Part shown: positions 42,831-53,450 of the stretch, piece after piece
Layout of the letters: every line of letters begins with the position of its first letter
Position numbering within the stretch: the first letter of the stretch is position 1
Assembly: GCF_902686445.1 (NCBI RefSeq)
Contig: NC_062219.1
Coordinates: 111,353,160 to 111,417,159 of the forward strand
Direction: 5' to 3'
DNA length: 64,000 bases
Source: Sciurus carolinensis
Lineage: Eukaryota > Chordata > Mammalia > Rodentia > Sciuridae
The notes under the pieces: model-generated
Databases searched by the model: none
The model's input: only the letters and a program-made list of their open reading frames with translations
What the model was told of the DNA's origin: nothing
Translations under genes and position numbers: made by a program

Positions 42831-43894
42831 GCTACTTACACAAAACCAAGGACTCAACCTTCTCCAGGCACTTGTTCCACCCTCTCCCCTTGGAAGGGCC
42901 CCATCGTTACCCTTTTCTGGTTCCTCCATCCTGACCTTGACCTGCCAGAGCCCCTGTAAGCACATATGAAACCTCCGGGTTGGGGGCCTGGTGTCTTCTG
43001 GTGCACTAGGAGCCCAGCAAGCGGGACAGCCGCCTGCTCGTTCCCGTAGCCCAGAGCCCAGGCCATCCTGGCAGTTGAATACATTTGTGTCATTCCCCTC
43101 CTAGGAGGGGCTAGGCGCCCTTTCTCCTCTCTCCTGAATGCTTGTTTTCTTCTCTGCTGGTACAGAAGTTAAAAGCAATGTCTCTCCCTTGGCTGTCCTT
43201 CCTGGTTACCGCCATATTCCCATGTCACGGCATAGGCCAGTGTCGCCTTCTGCACGTCCTCGTGGTTCACTCTTGCTTCCAGCCCACGTGCATCTGCAGC
43301 CTTGCCGGACGCGGCTCATGCTGCCCTCCCTCAGCTTAGACTTGGAACTGACCTGCCTGTCCTGACCCTCCGTTTCCTCCACAGCCACCTTGGCCTCTCA
43401 CTGAGCAGTCCTCCCAATTCTGGCCTCACCTTCTCCTTGGCCCAGAAGCTGGGCAGGAGTCCCTGCTCTTTCATTGGCTCCTTCACCTCAGCCCAGTCTT
43501 TCTCAGCCTTCTGTTGCCCTGGGGTGAACATCTGGCCCATTCAGCAGGGTCATGGGGTCCCCTGAGAACAGGAGCTGGGAGCTCTGCCCTATTGCTGGCG
43601 CACCAGCAGCTCCCTGGTTCCTATTTTCACAAAGCCAGGCCCACTTCCAGCCTCTTCTCGCCCAGACTCTCTTTAGGATTGGCTGCTGTTGGCCCTTCTC
43701 CCCAGGACAACCCTGTGATAAGGAAAACTATGGGTCAGCATGGGAGAGGGACTTCAGAGAGTTTTATTTAAGAGAATTTTACATGCTGGTGCCCTGTTCT
43801 GGGACAAAGTAGGAGAGCATGGTCCACTTCTCACAAGCAGCCCAGCTCTATGAACAGAAAGTAAATCTAGGGGGGGAAATGCCCTAGCCTTCCA
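42831..43894. other. Unique sequence, no gene seen
   Basis: Possible L2-like phrases around 43100-43450 but nothing assignable. No coding evidence. Confidence 0.4.
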
Positions 43895-44040
43895 CAGTTA
43901 TTCTGCCTTCTCAGAACGTATCAATATTCAAACTGCACACTCTAATCCTTCCACCTAGCAATTCCAGTTCTAGAATCCTACTCCAAAGAAATGCTCACAC
44001 CTATGCATAAAGATGTGTGCACAAGATATTATGTTCACTG
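43895..44040 (+). mobile_element. Old L1 ORF2 fragment
   Basis: CCTTCCACCTAGCAATTCCA, GTTCTAGAATCCTACTCC, AAAGAAATGCTCACACC and AAAGATGTGTGCACAAGAT correspond to the L1 ORF2 segment upstream of its C-terminus. Decayed. Confidence 0.6.
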
Positions 44041-44064
44041 ATAAGGGAATGGTTGTAAAAACTG

Positions 44065-44245
44065 AGCTAACTTCATGCAATGGAGTTTTATTAGAACACA
44101 GCCATGCCTGCTCAAGTGTGGTCTACAGCTGCTTCCGCACTACATCAGCAGAGTCAGAAGAGGTGACAAAGACCACGCCTTTCACAGACCAAAACTGCTT
44201 GCTATCTGGCCTTTTACAGAGAAAGCTTGCTGGTCTCTGCTTTCC
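44065..44245. mobile_element. hAT-type non-autonomous element
   Basis: GGAGTTTTATTAGAACACAG, CCATGCCTGCTC, CTACAGCTGCTTCCGCACTA, CAGCAGAGTCAGAAGAGG, GCTTGCTATCTGGCCTTTTA and CAGAGAAAGCTTGCTG are the reverse of a known mammalian element ending in the 'TTTCTGTAAAGGGCCAG' motif. Family name uncertain. Confidence 0.65.
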
Positions 44246-44249
44246 ACCA

Positions 44250-44365
44250 TGTGAGGATATAATCAGAAGAGGGCCTATACCAGAGCTGAGCCATGCTGGC
44301 ACCTGATCTCGGACTTCCGGCCTCCAGAACTGGGAGAAATACATTTCTGTTGTTTATAAGCCAAA
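44250..44365 (+). mobile_element. MLT1-type LTR 3' fragment
   Basis: GCTGGCACCTGATCTCGGAC, TTCCGGCCTCCAGAACTGGG, AGAAATACATTTCTGTTG and TTTATAAGCC form the characteristic 3' quarter of MLT1. Confidence 0.75.
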
Positions 44366-45284
44366 AAAAGAAAGTTTGCTGCCTCCTATCTAAGCAATAA
44401 AAGGCAGAACACACACACACAAAGTCAACACACATTTGTCCTTTCCATAGAATATGTCCCCCCAAATTATGTACATTATGTTAATACACATTAATATTTA
44501 ATTATGTAAATTAATAGAAAAAGGTGTAGAAAGATGCATCCCAAACTGTTAACAATGATCCCCTATGAGGAATTCCCTAAAAGGAGTGTGATTGGAAAGA
44601 GAGAGATGAATTAAGGGAGATAACGTGTTTTATTATGTATACCTGTTTTTATTCAATTTTATATCAAATACACACACACGCGCACACACACACACACACA
44701 CACACAGCTGATTCTTGTTATTTGTGGCAAGCACATTCTATACAGTCTCTGCAAACACTGGAATAGAAAATACTGAACTCTTCCTTCTAGGGAAATGCAA
44801 GGTTAGACAGTTGGGAGCCTCTGGTCACATCTTCTGTTAACTGATCAGTAAGTGTGATTCTGTACAAAGGCAGCTTCTTTTTCTCTTTCAGGCACATCAC
44901 ACCTTTCTTTGGCTAATAACATAAAACAAATCTCTGGCTCTATGCTTGGGCTATTTTAAACAGTGAACTCACCAACTAAAAACACAAAAATGTGAAAAAT
45001 GTGACAGTAAATAGACCACAGTTTACACTTGTTTGCAGTGTAAGAGCTGGAGCAGAAAGAGAGCTGTCACCTTGTTTGTCCTCACTGGAAAAGTGCCCAT
45101 TAGGTGACTCAAATTTTCACCACTCTGCCCATGTCTGAGAATGGCTGTGAAGGCACCCATACTGATTTGGGGGTGCAAATAAGTTTTAGTGAGGAGGCAA
45201 ACTCACAATACAGAATTGTCGAATCATGAGATCAACTATGTACATGTACGTAGTGGATGTATGTATGTATATATGTATGTATTA
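44366..45284. other. AT-rich, possibly old transposon-derived sequence
   Basis: Includes a (CA)n array at 44670-44706 with a GCGC interruption, and an (ATGT)n patch at 45256-45284. The intervening sequence resembles old L1 or mariner-type relics but is unassigned. No gene. Confidence 0.45.
44670..44706. repeat. (CA)n microsatellite
   Basis: CA array with one CGCG interruption. Confidence 0.95.
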
Positions 45285-45775
45285 TGAGTTTTTAGTTAGT
45301 TTTTTCATTGCCTGGCAAAAACAACTTAGGGGAGGGAAAGTTTATTTGGAGCTCACCATTTCAGAGGTCTCAGTCCATAGGCAGCTGACTCCATTACTTT
45401 GGGCCCAAGTGAGACAACATATCATGGCAAAAGAGCCCAGTGGAGGAAGGCTTCTCAACTCATGGTAGGGTCAGCAAGGAGAGAGAAGGAGAAGGAGAAG
45501 GAAGGGGAGGGGAGGGAGTGAGAGGAGAGGGGAAGGGACGAGCACACGCAACAGGGCAGATGCACCCTGCCAGGGCATGCTTCCAGTGACCCGCTCCTCC
45601 AGGCGTGCCCCCTATCTACAGTTACCACCCAGTCAGCCCATTCAAACCCGGATGGACTGGGCTGATTAGGTCACAGCTCTCATAATCCAGTCATTTACCT
45701 CTGAACATTTTTATACTGTCTCACATACGAGCTTTTGGGGACACCTTGTATCCAAACCATTTCAGTCCGTATGGG
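45285..45775 (-). mobile_element. Rodent-type MaLR LTR, minus strand
   Basis: Read in reverse complement it has the usual order. On the plus strand one sees TTTTTCATTGCCTGGCAAAA, GGGAAAGTTTATTTGGAGCT, GGTCTCAGTCCATAGGCAGC, a GA-rich stretch (45479-45540), CAGTGACCCGCTCCTCCAGG, CAGTTACCACCCAGTCAGCC, CTCATAATCCAGTCATTTAC and GCTTTTGGGGACACCTTGTA. Non-coding solo LTR, apparently full length. Confidence 0.85.
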
Positions 45776-46850
45776 TGCATTGATTTTACATCTATCAACA
45801 GCCTCCTACAGGGCAGAGACTGCAGCACAGCAGAAAGCATCCCCGCACATCCTTACGGCCCCTCTTCTTGCTGAGCAGTTAACACCTAGGAGCAGTTAGC
45901 ATCTAGGGCGTCTATGAACAACTGCTTTCTGGTGACTGAAAAAGCCACATGGCCCTCTGCAGGGCAACACGGACACTGTCACGTCAGCCAGAGGCACGTG
46001 GAGAAGAGTAGGCCTGTCCTCACCCCGGCTTCCATTTCTTCATCCCTTGTTCACATGACTGGTTCACACGTCTCATGCATTTGCTCTCTTCTTGCACACA
46101 CTCCACAAACCTTCACCGGGACAAGTTTGAGAGGCACAGTGTCTTGCTCTGTTTTGTTCTTCCCTTCCTTGGAACCCCCTTCCATGGCCAAGCTGGTGTC
46201 ACCACCACCATGTTCCATGATGGGAAGAGTTCCGGGAGGGACGCCCCAAGCAGATGTTTTGCAAAAGTGTCCTGGCAGAGGAGCGGGCAGCCGGAGGGGG
46301 TTCCGGTGGTGCGTGCTGTGAGGGCCCTGCTCTCCAGCTCAGCTTCTCGCCTCCTCCAGAGTGCCAGGCAAAGGGGAGCCTGTGAGGCTGCTGGAGAGAG
46401 GGCCCCGCGGTTCAGGAAATATGGTTTCTAGGTGGAAAGCCACTGGATAATCTTGCCCTAAAATGAAAAGTGTAAAGTCAGCACCACGCAGCAGTAAATT
46501 ATACACATTTGCCTGTTGTCTGATGGACTTTGGCATCTTAGGCTTGTCTTACCACTGACTTTTAAGAGTCCTGTGTGTAGAACTGTGTCCTCCTGCCACC
46601 CATCCTCCTGAAAGGCTCTTAAAATAGATGAAAGGGACAGTGGGACCGTCAGAATCATTCAACAGAAGCAAGTTTGAACTGAGCTCAAAGAAACAGGAAG
46701 GAGAGACACACCCAGGCTCATGTTTAATTAACTTCCAGCCCAGTCTGAAGCTACTGAGGGAATTCTCACACTGTCAGGGTTAAGGACCTGAGTATTCCTC
46801 AGAGAGCTGGACAAGACCCCGCCCTGGAGCTTGGGGCTGGTGCAAAGCTC
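45776..46850. other. Unique sequence, no gene seen
   Basis: No recognised repeats. A 135-codon frame at 45914-46321 and a 118-codon frame overlapping it are in different frames and show no domain. Confidence 0.45.
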
Positions 46851-46869
46851 TGTTGCCATCTTGTGGTCA
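46851..46869 (-). promoter_or_regulatory. Candidate CTCF or YY1 site
   Basis: The minus strand reads TGACCACAAGATGGCAACA. This fits the CTCF core CCAC-AGATGGCA well. The embedded CAAGATGGC also fits YY1, and motif reading alone cannot separate the two. Confidence 0.45.
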
Positions 46870-47462
46870 GCAGAGGTGAGCCTCAGAGCTCTGGCTGCCT
46901 CCTCCAGATGCCTCCAGAGTAACGTGCTTCAAACACAGCCAGTCCTTCCCCAGGGCTTCCTCTGCCAGACCCCTCCACTGGGAGGTGCCCTGGACAAGGC
47001 CTGGGCTGGGTTCCACGGGAGACTGGCTTTGTGGCTGGGGGAGAATCCTCCTTGTACCCTGGGCCCCCTGTCTTGCCACTTTAGGCTTGTCCAGGTTGTA
47101 CCTCAGAAACCTCTCAGTCCCTTCCAGCTCTTACAAGCTAGTGGTGAGGTCACTGTTTTGTACAAGGCCCCAGGAGAGGGAGGACAGGGGACACAGAAGC
47201 GACTTTTCTCTCAGAGTGCCTGACATCCTGTGGGGCTGCTGCAGTGCTGCACCAGATGGCCTGGGAGGTAAGCGCTTCCATCATTATTGACTTAGAGAGT
47301 TTCCAGTCATTCTCTCTTGATAAGCGAGGGGACCTAACGAGGACAGTGCCTGTTGTGTGACTGCCTGCCATATGCAAAGATGGAGGACACTCTCTATACA
47401 TGGAGGCCATGGGGACCATGCAGACCAGAGCTGGAAGAGAGCATAGTGGGGACAGAGAATGT

Positions 47463-47464
<2 letters not shown>
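46870..47464. other. Unique sequence, no gene seen
   Basis: A 130-codon plus frame (46831-47223) crosses it without recognisable features. Confidence 0.45.

Positions 47465-47495
<31 letters not shown>
47465..47495. repeat. (GT)n microsatellite
   Basis: About fifteen uninterrupted GT units. Confidence 0.95.
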
Positions 47496-47496
<1 letters not shown>

Positions 47497-48419
47497 TGTT
47501 GTGTTTGAGATGTGTGCGTTTCTGGGAATACATGCTTCAATGTCTTTTCATACAAGAAGGGACAGGCTTAGATAAGACCCCAATGTAGGAGAGAGGGGAC
47601 AGAAGAACTCCTGGGCCTGTTGGCATCTGGGGAAACTGAAATGTGGCTTCTTTCCCGTGAAAAGTGAGACTGAGCTGGAGAAAAACATCGGTCTGCTTCT
47701 GGCTGTCCTTAGACTACAGTCTGCAGCCTCATGGTTGGTGCTTCAACTCTGGATGAGATTTGTGTCGCCTGTGGTGGCGAAACAGGGTGTCCCACTGCAG
47801 GACACCAAAGCCCACCTGTGTCTCTGTGGGCACCCCAGTCAACCCCACTCCTTCTAGAGCCCCCCTTCTCATTCATGCCCTCTTTACCAGCCCTGTTCCG
47901 TCCTCACCCTGGACCCTACTGTCTCAGGCACAAAACCAGGGTTTACCTTGCTACTGTCCTAATCAGCTGCCCCAGAGCCCCTGGAGATGCCTGGGACCCG
48001 AGTCTGAGTTGGGCTTCTCATGATCCAGTGCTGCCCTGTGAATCCAGGAAGCTCATGCTCCAGTGTGGTCAACAGGCCAGGGGTCGACGACTTGGTGTGT
48101 CCTTCATACTCTCCAGAAGGAACGTTAACAAGGCCGATGTCGGTGGGGGTGGGATGGGAGAACAGGGAAAGAGTGCCAAGGGGCTGCAGTTGTCCCCACT
48201 CCATGCTGGGTAGCCTAGCAGGTCTGTGGAAGCATCAGAATTCATAGGTGAAATGTCTGTGCTCATTGTGAAAGATGTCAATGTCCCTGTGCCCATCTTA
48301 CGGGAGAGCAAGAAGACTGAGGTTTGCAGTACCAACACACAGATATTTTATACTTACGTGTACTTATATGAGTGTGTATACTATTTACATCTAATTTGCA
48401 TTTTTACCTTTCCTTTTTA

Positions 48420-48421
<2 letters not shown>
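47496..48421. other. Unique sequence, no gene seen
   Basis: No repeat family recognised. A 160-codon plus frame at 47731-48213 has no domain. Confidence 0.45.

Positions 48422-48456
<35 letters not shown>
48422..48456. repeat. (TG)n microsatellite beside ID tail
   Basis: About seventeen TG units followed by a GA-rich patch, on the 3' side of the adjacent minus-strand ID SINE. Confidence 0.95.
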
Positions 48457-48459
<3 letters not shown>

Positions 48460-48472
48460 AGAGAGGGAGAGA

Positions 48473-48545
48473 GGTATTCAGGCTCCCACCCAAGGCCTTG
48501 TGCATGCCTGGCATCCACTCTACCACTGAGCTACACCCCCACTCC
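48473..48545 (-). mobile_element. ID SINE, minus strand
   Basis: CCACCCAAGGCCTTGTGCAT, GCATCCACTCTACCACTGAG and GCTACACCCCCACTCC are the reverse complement of an ID element with a damaged B box. Confidence 0.8.
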
Positions 48546-48668
48546 TCCATTATCTTTCTCCATCCCCAAGCTCTGTGGGGTAGAAAGTCTAGACTTTCAG
48601 TCTCTCACCCATGATAGAGCTCTACGAACTTGGCTCCTGGGTTTCTGGCTAGGAACCCTCCTTTCATT

Positions 48669-49327
48669 TCTTTTTTTTTTTTTTTTATTGTAAACAAATG
48701 GGATACATGCTGTTTGTTTGTACATGTAGTATCAGCATACCATTTGTGTAATCATAAATTTACATAGGGTAGTTGTTTGATTCATTCTGTTATTTTTCCC
48801 TTCCCCCCACCCCTCCCACTCCTCTTTTCCCTCTATACAGTCCTTCCTTCCTCCGTTCTTGCCCCCCTCCCACCCCCCATTATGTGTCATCATCTGCTTA
48901 TCAGTGAGATCATTCGTCCTTTGGTTTTTTGAGATTGGCTTATCTCACTTAGCATGATATTCTCCAATTTCATCCATTTGCTTGCAAATGCCATAATTTT
49001 ATCATCCTTTATGGCTGAGTAATATTCCATTGTATATATATACCACAGTTTCTTTATCCATTCATCAATTGAAGGACATCTAGGTTGGTTCCACAGTCTG
49101 GCTATTGTGAGTTGAGCAGCTATGAACATTGATGTGGCTGTATCTCTGTAATATGCTGATTTTAAGTGCTTTGGGTATAGGTTGAGGAGTGGGATAGCTG
49201 GGTCAAATGGTGGGTCCATTCCAAGTTTTCTAAGAAATCTCCACACTGCTTTCCAGAGTGGTTGCACTAATTTGCAGCCCCACCAGCAATGTATGAGTGT
49301 ACTTTATCCCCACATCCTCGCCAACAG
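48669..49327 (-). mobile_element. 5'-truncated L1: ORF2 C-terminus plus 3'UTR
   Basis: Poly(T) at about 48669-48687 is the reverse-complemented A tail. The 3'UTR lies at 48688-48889 and ORF2 3' sequence from 48890 up to the truncation near 49327 (CATCCTCGCCAACA, then unrelated sequence). There is no convincing target duplication. Its 3'UTR resembles that of the nested L1 at 61.4-61.7 kb and not that of the 15.9-kb copy. Confidence 0.95.
48890..49267 (-). pseudogene. L1 ORF2p C-terminal fragment, frame open
   Basis: 125 codons read open to a natural stop. The peptide has the conserved C-terminal order of ORF2p: [62 protein letters not shown], a WMKLENIMLSEISQ-type helix, and a MISLI end. ORF2p is the endonuclease/reverse transcriptase of L1. 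Only the region after the reverse transcriptase survives, so the copy cannot move. The lack of stops implies a fairly young insertion. Confidence 0.95.
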
Positions 49328-51407
49328 AGTTCAGTCAGGATCTGGCCCCACTATGTAACACCTGTGCCTCAGAGGAATTCAATCCCAGCTGTTAGGGTGA
49401 CTTAAACATACTCGTTTGCATTGGGTTCAGATCTTGTGTAGGCCAGGCAGCCTTGGATGAGAGTCTAGAGGCAGCTATTTATCCAGGTGGTAGCTTAAGT
49501 TTCCCCATTCAGACTGAAGGGGAAGAGACTTCCTCTTTCTCCCTGGATGTGTCCACGAGCAAGTGCTAGGAAGTGCTGTCATGAGGGAAGTCAGCTGAGC
49601 CACAAAGAACCAGCAGAGAGCAGAGCAAGCAAGATCGCAGGAAACCAGAGTCAAAACCCTGGCCACGCCCCACCTGATGACCTGACTCTGGGTTACCGTG
49701 AAGTAAAAAGAGACAACGCCCCGCTTATCACAGGTCAGTGTGCACCGACTTTTCTCTTTGTCTCCGAAAGCATCCTCATCAGCCCATCTGTATGGACAGA
49801 CTGTCCCGCTTCTCCTGTTGGACTCCTCCTTGCTTCCTCCAGCCCCTGTCAGAGCCAAGGCAGCACACACTGACAGGCCCAGGGTGGACAAACGCATCTT
49901 CTGGCCAACACAAGTGTCTTTTGTGATGTCTTCAGACTTTAAAAACTGTGCAGGGCACTGTGGCCTAGCTCAGTCCTGCTTCCCATTAGGATAAACACAC
50001 CCCTCCGTGGAGGGACCCATGAACAGTTCCAGAAATAGCCTGCCCACCAGAGAAAATGTACTTTATTTGACAGGCTTGCCACAGCCATATCATTATCATA
50101 TAATCTCTTTTATCCACCCCTTTCCCCCGCCTGGAACTCAAATTGCATCTTTAAAATGTCTAAATAGCAGCTTGCTGATCTTTGGGGATGCTATACTTGA
50201 TTCTGAGCTGGGAAAATCAACGTCAAAAGCCCAACTTGAGAGAAGTTCTGGTGAGGGGTGGGGGATGTTTTACATCAAATTATTTTTCCGTAAAGAAATA
50301 CTTTACAAGGGACTAACTGTCAACATCCAAAGGTCCAGCTTTCAACTTCCAGGTCGACAACTCCACAGACCCCACCCGAGCTGCCACTGTGTGTGCCCCA
50401 CCTGGGCACAAGGTGCTGACTCTTACTCCCGGCTTTCTTCTCTGCGACTGGCATGGCCCCTGGCCATGGGGCTGGCAGCCGCCCAGGGCCTCCAGGAGAA
50501 ATCTGCAAAGATGCAAAGAGGCAGCCCCTGGAGAGAATGGAGGACACTGCTTTAAAAGACTGAGTGGTAAAGCTATTCACAAGGGGCTGCTCATGGCAAA
50601 GACAGGCTCAGAGAATAATGAGCCGAGTGCACCAGAGGATGCAGGGGGACCCCACAGGGGGTGCTGAGGGCTGAAGACTTCAGAGCTCACTATGGCTGGT
50701 GGGTGACCTCCATTTACCCAGCACTGGTCCTGCCTGGCCCACCACCTCCTGCCTTAGCGCCCTTCACTCTTTCTCCTCCCTTACTGAAGACTTGCTGCAG
50801 ATGCTTCCTGGGTCAGAGAGACAGACGATGGCACCAAGAGCCGAGGGAGGACTGGAGAGGATCCCAGGAACAGGAACCGGGGAGGTTTTCTGAAAGGGAA
50901 CAAAGCCTTCTGCCATGTGCATTTCCAGCAATCTACTGGAAGAGGGCACAGTGGGAGACTGATCGGTGAGGTGGACTGTGACCTAACTCAGGGCTTTGAC
51001 TCCTTATTGCCTTTTAAACCTCCTAGGGTAGCAAACAACAGTGTCCAGGCCCCAAACAGGCAGAGTCAGGCAGGGTGGGTAATTGCAGACCCAAAATTCA
51101 ACCAATTTTTTTGTTGCAGGTTGCACCCAATTGATGCAGGGTAGTAGCATTGGCCATCCTAGAGAAAAGGCAATATGGAATTTTCTGGAAAATTTCTAAA
51201 TGCCCAAGCTCACAGGGGTGGTTGAAGCACTTCTTCCTGCCTTCTATCAGCTCTCCCAGCAGTTCTCACCTCCTCAGAGTTCCCTTCCCTTTTTCCTCCC
51301 AGGTTCCCCACCCTCCTGAGAAAATGAGTTCTTTTCAAAATAAAAATAAACGAGCACATGTAACCATACTTTCTTGCATATTTCTGGAAGATTTTTAAAA
51401 AGTCAAG
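49328..51407. other. Unique region, no gene seen
   Basis: No confident repeats. The 182-codon plus frame (50007-50555) and the frames crossing it have no recognisable domain. 50030-50350 is AT-rich and complex and could be conserved non-coding DNA. Confidence 0.45.
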
Positions 51408-51497
51408 GTCTGAGGAGGTAGCGTAGTGGTAGAATGCTTGCCTAGTATGCATAAGGCCCTAGGTTTGATTCCCAGCTTAAAAAAAAAAAAAAAAAAA
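51408..51497 (+). mobile_element. ID SINE with poly(A) tail
   Basis: GGTCTGAGGAGGTAGCGTAG, TGGTAGAATGCTTGCCTAGT and AAGGCCCTAGGTTTGATTCC, then a 19-bp A tail. Both Pol III boxes are present but mutated. Confidence 0.9.
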
Positions 51498-53172
51498 GTT
51501 ATTATCTCTCCACTGTCGGTTGAGGAAAATGTCAATCATCACAATGAAGTAACACAGAAGCAGAGCAGATCTCTTTCCAAGGATCAAGTTTTGGGGAAAG
51601 GCAGCCCCTTGCAGGCGTGGGTCCTGGATGGTTTACAGGCACCTTCCTGCCACCGTTGGGCCTTTCTGCTGCTGCGTGCGGGCTGCGTGTGTCTGAGCGG
51701 GTGTGTGTGCCAGTGCCCAGGCACCCAGAAGCTCCAAAGCCCCTCATCCAGCCTCAGTCAAGCAGCAGAAAGCCTGCACTTCATTGCAAATGTAAAAATC
51801 ACACAGAAGCCCAAGCTAGCATCAAAGCTATGCATCCTTGACTTAGGGCCCGAGCCCTGGACATCTTTCTACTGAAATGCTTATACAACTGTAAACTGTA
51901 AGTCAAAATTTCTTCAAGAACGTGTCTTCTCTCATTAGGATGATTTTGCTTTTAAGAGCATTCCCAGCTTTCCCGGAAAAGGAGATGGGGGCGGCCATGG
52001 GGATTGTACGGCAAGGGCGGGGGACTGGCAGGCCGCCTTAGGTCTGTCTTAAAGATGTCTTGTTTTTAATTATCCGTATCTTGGCCGACAGTGAAATTCG
52101 CCTCTCTCTAGACTTTTAAGCTCAGATAAAATGCTCTGCATCGCGTAGCCTTCTCTCTGCCTCCCAGACGGCGACCTTCCCCATTTGAAGATTATTTATT
52201 GCTTCTTAACCACCTTTCACACCACTAAACGATTCTCCACGCTTAGTGAAGAAAATGGCCCCGCGGGTTTGATTCCATTTCCCCCAGTGCTGGGCTCTTC
52301 CCTGGGAGCACCTGGGGCTGCACAACCAGCATCGCTCTCTGCCCTCCCACCTGCTCCATGTCCTTGGCTTCAGCGAAAGGCCCAGAGTCTCCCCTGGTCA
52401 CAGAGCTTTCTCTAGGCCTGGGCCTCCGCACTTGCAAAAGAAGGGGGAAAATAAACTACTTTTAGAAGTTTGTTGAGAAGGTCTTCAGTCTGAAATGCCC
52501 CCCCTTCCAACCTCCCACCCTCTGGGCTATCCAGTAGGTGGTCACCCTGGTGGACTTTAAAATGCAGATTTAGCTGAGGTGGGTGGATGCCAGCCTCTCC
52601 TGGCTCCCCACCCAGGTCCAAAATAAATTCACACCTCCTCATTTCTGTCCTATTAATCAGTCAGTCGGAGGAAAAAACACACCAGCCAACCCTGGCCAGT
52701 TGGATGCAGCCACAGAATACATGTTTTCAGAGATTTTTAAATTAATTTTATTTCCTGCTCATATTTTTAATTTTGCACCCATTACCAGAATGCAACTGGG
52801 CTCTACTCTCTTAAAAGGAAAACTGTAAATTCTATAGTTAGATGTTCCGCCCCTCGGAAACCTAAGGCTGTATTCGCAGACTCCACTGCCTACCTCCTAG
52901 ACTGTGACCTTGGGGAAGGGAGAGCCTTCGGCCCCCTCCTCTGACTCTTGGCCCAGCTTGGCTGGTGACCAGACCTGGCTCCTTCCCAGACCAGCTGCTC
53001 TTCCTGGCCTAGTAGAGGGCCTTGGGTCAGCCTCCCTCCTCAGTTGCCCCACTTCTGCATTTCCATGCTTCTGGCTCTTCCTGCCTCTAATGTGCCTCCT
53101 CCTTCTGTTCTTGAGTCTCTTTTGTGGGGGGCGGGGGGAGTCTAAAGAGCAAGTCAAAAATGTTTAAAAAAG
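51498..53172. other. Unique region, no gene seen
   Basis: 51930-52240 is repeat-free with well-spaced CpGs and AT-rich words (GTTTTTAATTATCCGTATCT, AAGCTCAGATAAAATGCTCT). 52590-52870 is similar. Both are candidate conserved elements. No exon recognised. Confidence 0.4.
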
Positions 53173-53257
53173 ATTTTTTTTTCTTAAGTGTTGGAGTTGG
53201 AGCCAGGGCCTCATGCACACTAGGCAAACATCCTACCACTGAGCCAATCCTCCCGCT
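53173..53257 (-). mobile_element. ID SINE, minus strand
   Basis: A T-rich tail is followed by GTTGGAGTTGGAGCCAGGGC, CTCATGCACACTAGGCAAAC and CCTACCACTGAGCCAATCC, the reverse complement of a diverged ID element. Confidence 0.85.
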
Positions 53258-53277
53258 CGTGAAAGAAATTTTAAAAT

Positions 53278-53450
53278 GTTCTCTACATTTACCAAGTTCC
53301 AGGCACTGCCCTAAGCATAGATGAATCCATCCACCCACAACCACCCCGGAGGCAGACGCTATTATGATCCATTAACGCACAGAGTGGTGGGAATTTACCT
53401 GACATCACCCAGCTAAGAAGTGGGACAGTTCGTATTTAAAGCTCCTAAAA
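53278..53450 (-). repeat. MIR, nearly full
   Basis: ACCAAGTTCCAGGCACTGCC, CTAAGCATAGATGAATCCAT, GGAGGCAGACGCTATTATGA, TCACCCAGCTAAGAAGTGGG and ACAGTTCGTATTTAAAGC follow the MIR reverse complement. Confidence 0.8.
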
